A stretch of 8,109 nt of DNA from Methanocorpusculum sp. (GTDB taxonomy: Archaea > Halobacteriota > Methanomicrobia > Methanomicrobiales > Methanocorpusculaceae): positions 1 through 8,109 of the forward strand of contig DALTVX010000056.1 of assembly GCA_029987395.1 (NCBI GenBank), in the 5' to 3' direction. The notes under the pieces were generated by a model. That model did not search any database. It had not been told where the DNA came from and was given only the letters and a program-made list of their open reading frames with translations. Shown here piece by piece: positions 5,403 through 8,109 of this stretch; within the stretch, counting starts at the first letter, position 1, and each line of letters starts with the position of its first letter. Position numbers and translations under genes: made by a program.

Positions 5403-7094
5403 TCACTCGATGACCAGAATACTGCCAAAGTATGTTGAATCATCTGCCGGTTCAACATAGATCAGGACAAAGGCTTCCTGCATTGTCGATGGGTTCCAGA
5501 CCTTGTTGTACATCAGTCCACCGCCGCCCCGTGACAAAGAAATGACCTCACGCATCGTCGACATACCATATGAATTACTCATACTCAGTTGATTTGTACC
5601 AACCAGAGACGGATCTAGGGAATATGCCAACATTGTCCCGTCCCCCTCAATTGCAAAGGGATATAATCCATCTGATCCATGCAGACCACTATTTGGATCA
5701 TTAATCATATCTACTACTGAAGAGATACCTTCAGTAATAGTCAGATAATCCATATTTCTTACCTGGTGGACCAAATCTTCCTTTTTATGCCAGTCGAGAT
5801 AGCGCTTATTAGAAAACGGCTGATCGTCCTGATATATACCTGAACCGATGAACCATGTATCATCAACGGCAATCACATAGGACAATTTCAACTCGCTCAC
5901 ATAGTTGTTGATAGGATTCGGATACAGTGAATACACAAATCCTCCACCCAGATTTGCCTGAGCCACCCCCCGCTGAATATACATGATGCCGTTAGTATCC
6001 TGCAGATACCATTGGTTTTGGCCAACAAGATCTGGTTGATACGGCTGTGAGAGGGTGGTTCCATTCATAGTATGGGCAAAAATATACAACTCACGATCTA
6101 TGAACTCTCCGTTTAGATCATTGAACTCTCCAAGAGCTCTTGTCTTACCGACTTTATTTGCATAAATGTATGCCTTTTCCACAAAGCTCTTCAGTTCCTC
6201 GACGGTGGGGCTTGTCACCCTCTCGGGCACATTATCGGTAAGAACAACACGCCACTGCTTTCCAGATCCGAGAGACACCGTGTTCCAAACGGCATTTATC
6301 TGTGTTTGTTTACCCCTCGTCGTATCGTAGAAGTAATAGGAGGTGTTCCCGGATTTATTCGCCAAAACATTATTCACCATATTCTGAAGTTCAGTTGTCT
6401 GATAGGAGGGATCACTCTTCAGGTATTTCCCGATCTCCACAGTATTTTCATCATAGAACTTCAGACCTGTGGTGTGCATGGTCCATAACGAATAACCGCA
6501 TTCATTTTTGAGAGAGCCAGTCAGACTGGAAAATAAATTATCTATATCATATGATAGCCGAAGAACGCCATCAAACTCACCGTTTTCGTCATAAACAGGC
6601 GTGATGATCATAAGCCCCCGACCGCCATCCTGGTACTGATAGAAATCCGAAACGATACACGAAGGCCCAGAGGCTTTGAGTATATCCACAGGATAATTGA
6701 GCCTAGACTTCGTCTCTCCGAGCACCCACCACGGATCAAGATATCTGGTCGTGGTGATCATGGTATTATTCGTGTCAAATCTACCTATCTCGATCGAGAG
6801 AGGGAGCTCACTCCTGAGTTTATATAATGCGAGTTTTACTGCGGGATCATCAGCTGGAATTCCATCCAGTTCTCGAGCCGTGGCCCACAATGAAGAGGTA
6901 ACATGCGCCATGTTTTCATCAACAGTCTGGATAACTGGGAGAAGAGCCGCGTTCATATCAAGGATTTGCTCATCAGACACAGGTTTCAAATCAGCCGAGA
7001 CGGGATCAATACATCCAGCGGCAGCTACAAAAAATGTTATGAGGCACAGGAGGATTATTGTTATAAATGTATGTCGGACCAATTCTATCACCAC
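5403..7094 (-). CDS. Probable secreted lipoprotein with three Cache-like sensor modules
   Basis: Cache domains are extracellular ligand-binding modules, normally the outer part of chemoreceptors and sensor kinases. Residues 9-27 are a hydrophobic export segment ending FFVAAAGC, a lipobox-like site with Cys28 as possible lipid anchor. Alternatively it is an uncleaved membrane anchor. Residues about 40-290 look like a double-Cache domain (typical strand LMIITPVYDENGEFDGVLRL at 161-180). Residues about 303-421 form a Cache_2-like module (ALGEFNDLNGEF at 320-331, LYIFAHTMNGTTL at 336-348, WFIGSGIY at 414-421). Residues about 440-563 repeat it (GLYPFAIEGDGTMLAYSLDP at 476-495, RGGGGLMY at 522-529, YFGSILVI at 555-562). 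No kinase, methyl-accepting or GGDEF region and no second membrane helix follow. The start appears to be GTG at 7094 (another GTG follows), limited by an in-frame TGA at 7100-7098. TTG at 7082 is a less likely alternative. The gene stands alone; its ligand and partner are unknown. Confidence 0.82.
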   Translation of the reverse strand: MVIELVRHTFITIILLCLITFFVAAAGCIDPVSADLKPVSDEQILDMNAALLPVIQTVDENMAHVTSSLWATARELDGIPADDPAVKLALYKLRSELPLSIEIGRFDTNNTMITTTRYLDPWWVLGETKSRLNYPVDILKASGPSCIVSDFYQYQDGGRGLMIITPVYDENGEFDGVLRLSYDIDNLFSSLTGSLKNECGYSLWTMHTTGLKFYDENTVEIGKYLKSDPSYQTTELQNMVNNVLANKSGNTSYYFYDTTRGKQTQINAVWNTVSLGSGKQWRVVLTDNVPERVTSPTVEELKSFVEKAYIYANKVGKTRALGEFNDLNGEFIDRELYIFAHTMNGTTLSQPYQPDLVGQNQWYLQDTNGIMYIQRGVAQANLGGGFVYSLYPNPINNYVSELKLSYVIAVDDTWFIGSGIYQDDQPFSNKRYLDWHKKEDLVHQVRNMDYLTITEGISSVVDMINDPNSGLHGSDGLYPFAIEGDGTMLAYSLDPSLVGTNQLSMSNSYGMSTMREVISLSRGGGGLMYNKVWNPSTMQEAFVLIYVEPADDSTYFGSILVIE

Positions 7095-7120
7095 TATTCA
7101 TATATAGATATGGATGAACA

Positions 7121-7131
7121 GTAATTATAGT
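7121..7131 (-). promoter_or_regulatory. Candidate TATA box of the Cache lipoprotein gene
   Basis: The minus strand reads ACTATAATTAC here, centred about 32 bases before the GTG at 7094, giving a leader of only a few bases. A second TATA-like stretch, TATCTATATATG at 7110-7099, is closer to the GTG; it would put transcription start inside the called gene and favour a later start such as TTG at 7082. The sequence alone does not settle this. Confidence 0.4.
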
Positions 7132-7376
7132 TTAGCATTAAGGGAGGCAGAAGCTCCATCGATTTATTTATGAATTATATAAGCAATTAGACGAAAACTA
7201 TCAAAATGTATCTAAAACATTCACATATATTTGATTTAATCAGAATATCAGGATATAATGAATAATAGATTCCAAAAACAGATCAGATGAGTTTAAAATA
7301 ATAAAAATGTCCCAGGAAAGGATTATTCCAATGAGAAATGCAATATGCCGCCCTATTTTCAGATGTACCGCCGGTG

Positions 7377-7392
7377 AAAAAAAGAAAGAAAC
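7377..7392 (-). terminator. T-rich terminator after iorB
   Basis: Directly after the iorB TAA stop the minus strand reads GTTTCTTTCTTTTTTT, a strong T-rich archaeal termination signal. It marks the end of the iorAB transcript. Confidence 0.65.
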
Positions 7393-7974
7393 TTAAACAG
7401 CTTCTTTTCCAAGATCGAATGCCTTTTCATTTATCTGAACGGTCTTTGGAGGGACGTTGCGGCGCACTGCTTCAGACAAGGATTCGATGGCAAGCGGAAG
7501 TTTATGCGACGCGGCACCAAGAAGGACGATGTTTGCCGCAAGGGGATTTCCTGCCTGAGCAGCGATACTCGTAGCATCAACGAGGATGATGTTAGCATTA
7601 CCGGCTTTCAATTCCGCTTCGACATCCTCCATTTTGGGTACCGGCTGCTTTCCCGAAAACACCGAGGTTGGAACGACCATTTCACGGTTTACGACCATAG
7701 TGCCATCGGGTTTCAGGAAATGACGATAACGAACAGCCTCAAGAACATCAAATGCCAGCAGAAGATCCGCTGTTCCGGGAGCGATCAGCGGGCCGAACTT
7801 GCCGTCGATTCGAATATGTGTTTCCACTGATCCGCCGCGCTGGGACATCCCGTGCGTTTCGGCTCCGCGAACATGGCGGCCCTCGATCACGCAGGCATCA
7901 CCGAGTACATTAGAGGCAAGAATAGTTCCCTGCCCGCCGATACCAACAATCAGAACATCAAAACTTTTTTTCAT
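7393..7974 (-). CDS. iorB: Indolepyruvate ferredoxin oxidoreductase, beta subunit
   Basis: The small subunit, with IorA, of the thiamine-diphosphate and Fe-S enzyme that oxidatively decarboxylates aryl pyruvates (from Trp, Phe, Tyr) to aryl acyl-CoA with ferredoxin as acceptor. In methanogens it can also run in reverse to make aromatic amino acids from imported aryl acids. From the start MKKSFDVLIVGIGGQGTILA it is 193 residues, normal for the family. Signatures are VGIGGQGTILASNVLG near the N-terminus, the conserved GAETHGMSQRGGSVETHIRI (about residues 37-56), and DLLLAFDVLEAVR. A longer frame begins at 8013, but ATG at 7974 is preferred: it overlaps the iorA TGA as ATGA, the family homology begins there, and a weak GGGGG ribosome site lies 9 bases before it. 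Confidence 0.93.
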   Translation of the reverse strand: MKKSFDVLIVGIGGQGTILASNVLGDACVIEGRHVRGAETHGMSQRGGSVETHIRIDGKFGPLIAPGTADLLLAFDVLEAVRYRHFLKPDGTMVVNREMVVPTSVFSGKQPVPKMEDVEAELKAGNANIILVDATSIAAQAGNPLAANIVLLGAASHKLPLAIESLSEAVRRNVPPKTVQINEKAFDLGKEAV

Positions 7975-8109
7975 TCTTTTGAACCCCCGCGGTAGATCGA
8001 ACCAAACGAACATAAGTCAGAACATACCCCACACCCAGTACATAACGCAGTGATCTTTGCAGCACCAGATTCATCAGTCTCGATCGCCGGGCATCCGTAT
8101 TTCAGGCAG
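7971..8109 (-). CDS. iorA: Indolepyruvate ferredoxin oxidoreductase, alpha subunit, C-terminal end (cut by window edge)
   Basis: Only the last 45 codons are visible, reading from 8108 down to the TGA at 7973-7971. They contain CLKYGCPAI and then CTGCGVCSDLC, the two-cluster ferredoxin-like tail of IorA that passes electrons from the thiamine-diphosphate site to ferredoxin. The first cluster's leading cysteines are beyond the edge. The second shows C-x2-C-x2-C-x3-C. The gene lies directly upstream of iorB, overlapping by ATGA, in the standard iorAB order. The thiamine-diphosphate-binding part is outside the window. Confidence 0.92.
   Translation of the reverse strand, partial: CLKYGCPAIETDESGAAKITALCTGCGVCSDLCSFGSIYRGGSKE

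Larger units (their letters stand above)
7095..7392. other. AT-rich intergenic region with no convincing gene
   Basis: A stretch of 298 bases between the Cache gene start and the iorB stop. It is much richer in A/T than the flanking genes. The left 40 bases carry the Cache gene promoter and the right 16 bases the iorB terminator. The middle contains only tiny reading frames (about 21 codons each at 7331-7396 plus and 7159-7094 minus) with no recognisable product. I see no tRNA, repeat array or clear structured RNA. An unannotated small RNA cannot be excluded. Confidence 0.6.

Noticed and set aside
7094..7159. 21-codon minus-strand frame ending exactly at the GTG of the Cache gene (possible leader peptide)
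   Set aside because: No ribosome site, low-information sequence, and the likely TATA boxes of the Cache gene lie within it, so it would not be on the main transcript.
7331..7396. 21-codon plus-strand frame starting MRNAICRPIF with a purine-rich stretch upstream
   Set aside because: Too short, no recognisable motif, weak ribosome site, and its end overlaps the iorB terminator and stop on the other strand.
7975..8013. Longer iorB start at 8013 adding 13 residues (MFVWFDLPRGFKR)
   Set aside because: The added residues are iorA codons read in another frame; family homology and the ATGA overlap point to the start at 7974.
1..8109. CRISPR arrays, tRNA or rRNA genes, insertion sequences and phage genes
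   Set aside because: No regularly spaced repeats, cloverleaf-like segments, transposase motifs or terminal inverted repeats were seen on reading; this was by eye and not by a search.

Overview
This window looks like chromosomal DNA from a methanogenic archaeon, most likely of the Methanomicrobiales (a Methanocorpusculum-like genome is my best guess). The archaeal assignment rests on adjacent Nop5 and fibrillarin genes, which occur only in Archaea and eukaryotes. It is supported by TATA boxes about 25-32 bases before start codons that lack a Shine-Dalgarno sequence, by T-rich terminators, and by an indolepyruvate oxidoreductase (IorA/IorB) pair typical of methanogens. The genus is inference; no rRNA is present.

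Layout. Positions 1-954 (minus strand) hold the box C/D RNP operon: a compact Nop5 gene, then the first 41 codons of fibrillarin, joined by an ATGA overlap. A 103-base divergent intergenic region separates it from an ADP-ribosylglycohydrolase family gene on the plus strand (1058-1987). Positions 2023-5059 are an argC-argJ-argB operon whose genes are joined by ATGA overlaps. A TATA box lies directly before argC, so the operon probably starts there. These genes convert N-acetylglutamate to N-acetylglutamate semialdehyde (ArgB then ArgC) and recycle the acetyl group from N-acetylornithine (ArgJ). The aminotransferase ArgD is not in the window.

The gap after argB contains a short gene (5155-5316) for a 53-residue protein with four cysteines. 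Its start is supported by a well-placed TATA box. A strongly A/T-rich double terminator separates it from a converging minus-strand gene (5403-7094) that encodes a probable lipoprotein with three Cache-like sensor modules and no output domain. A 298-base AT-rich stretch without a convincing gene follows. At the right edge are iorB and the C-terminal end of iorA on the minus strand, again joined by ATGA. They encode an indolepyruvate ferredoxin oxidoreductase for 2-oxo acids from aromatic amino acids.

Most of the window is ordinary housekeeping content. The items most worth a second look are the four-cysteine small protein, the output-less triple-Cache lipoprotein, and an altered metal-site motif in the ADP-ribosylglycohydrolase. 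I did not see a clear novel multi-gene system, mobile element, CRISPR array or RNA gene.
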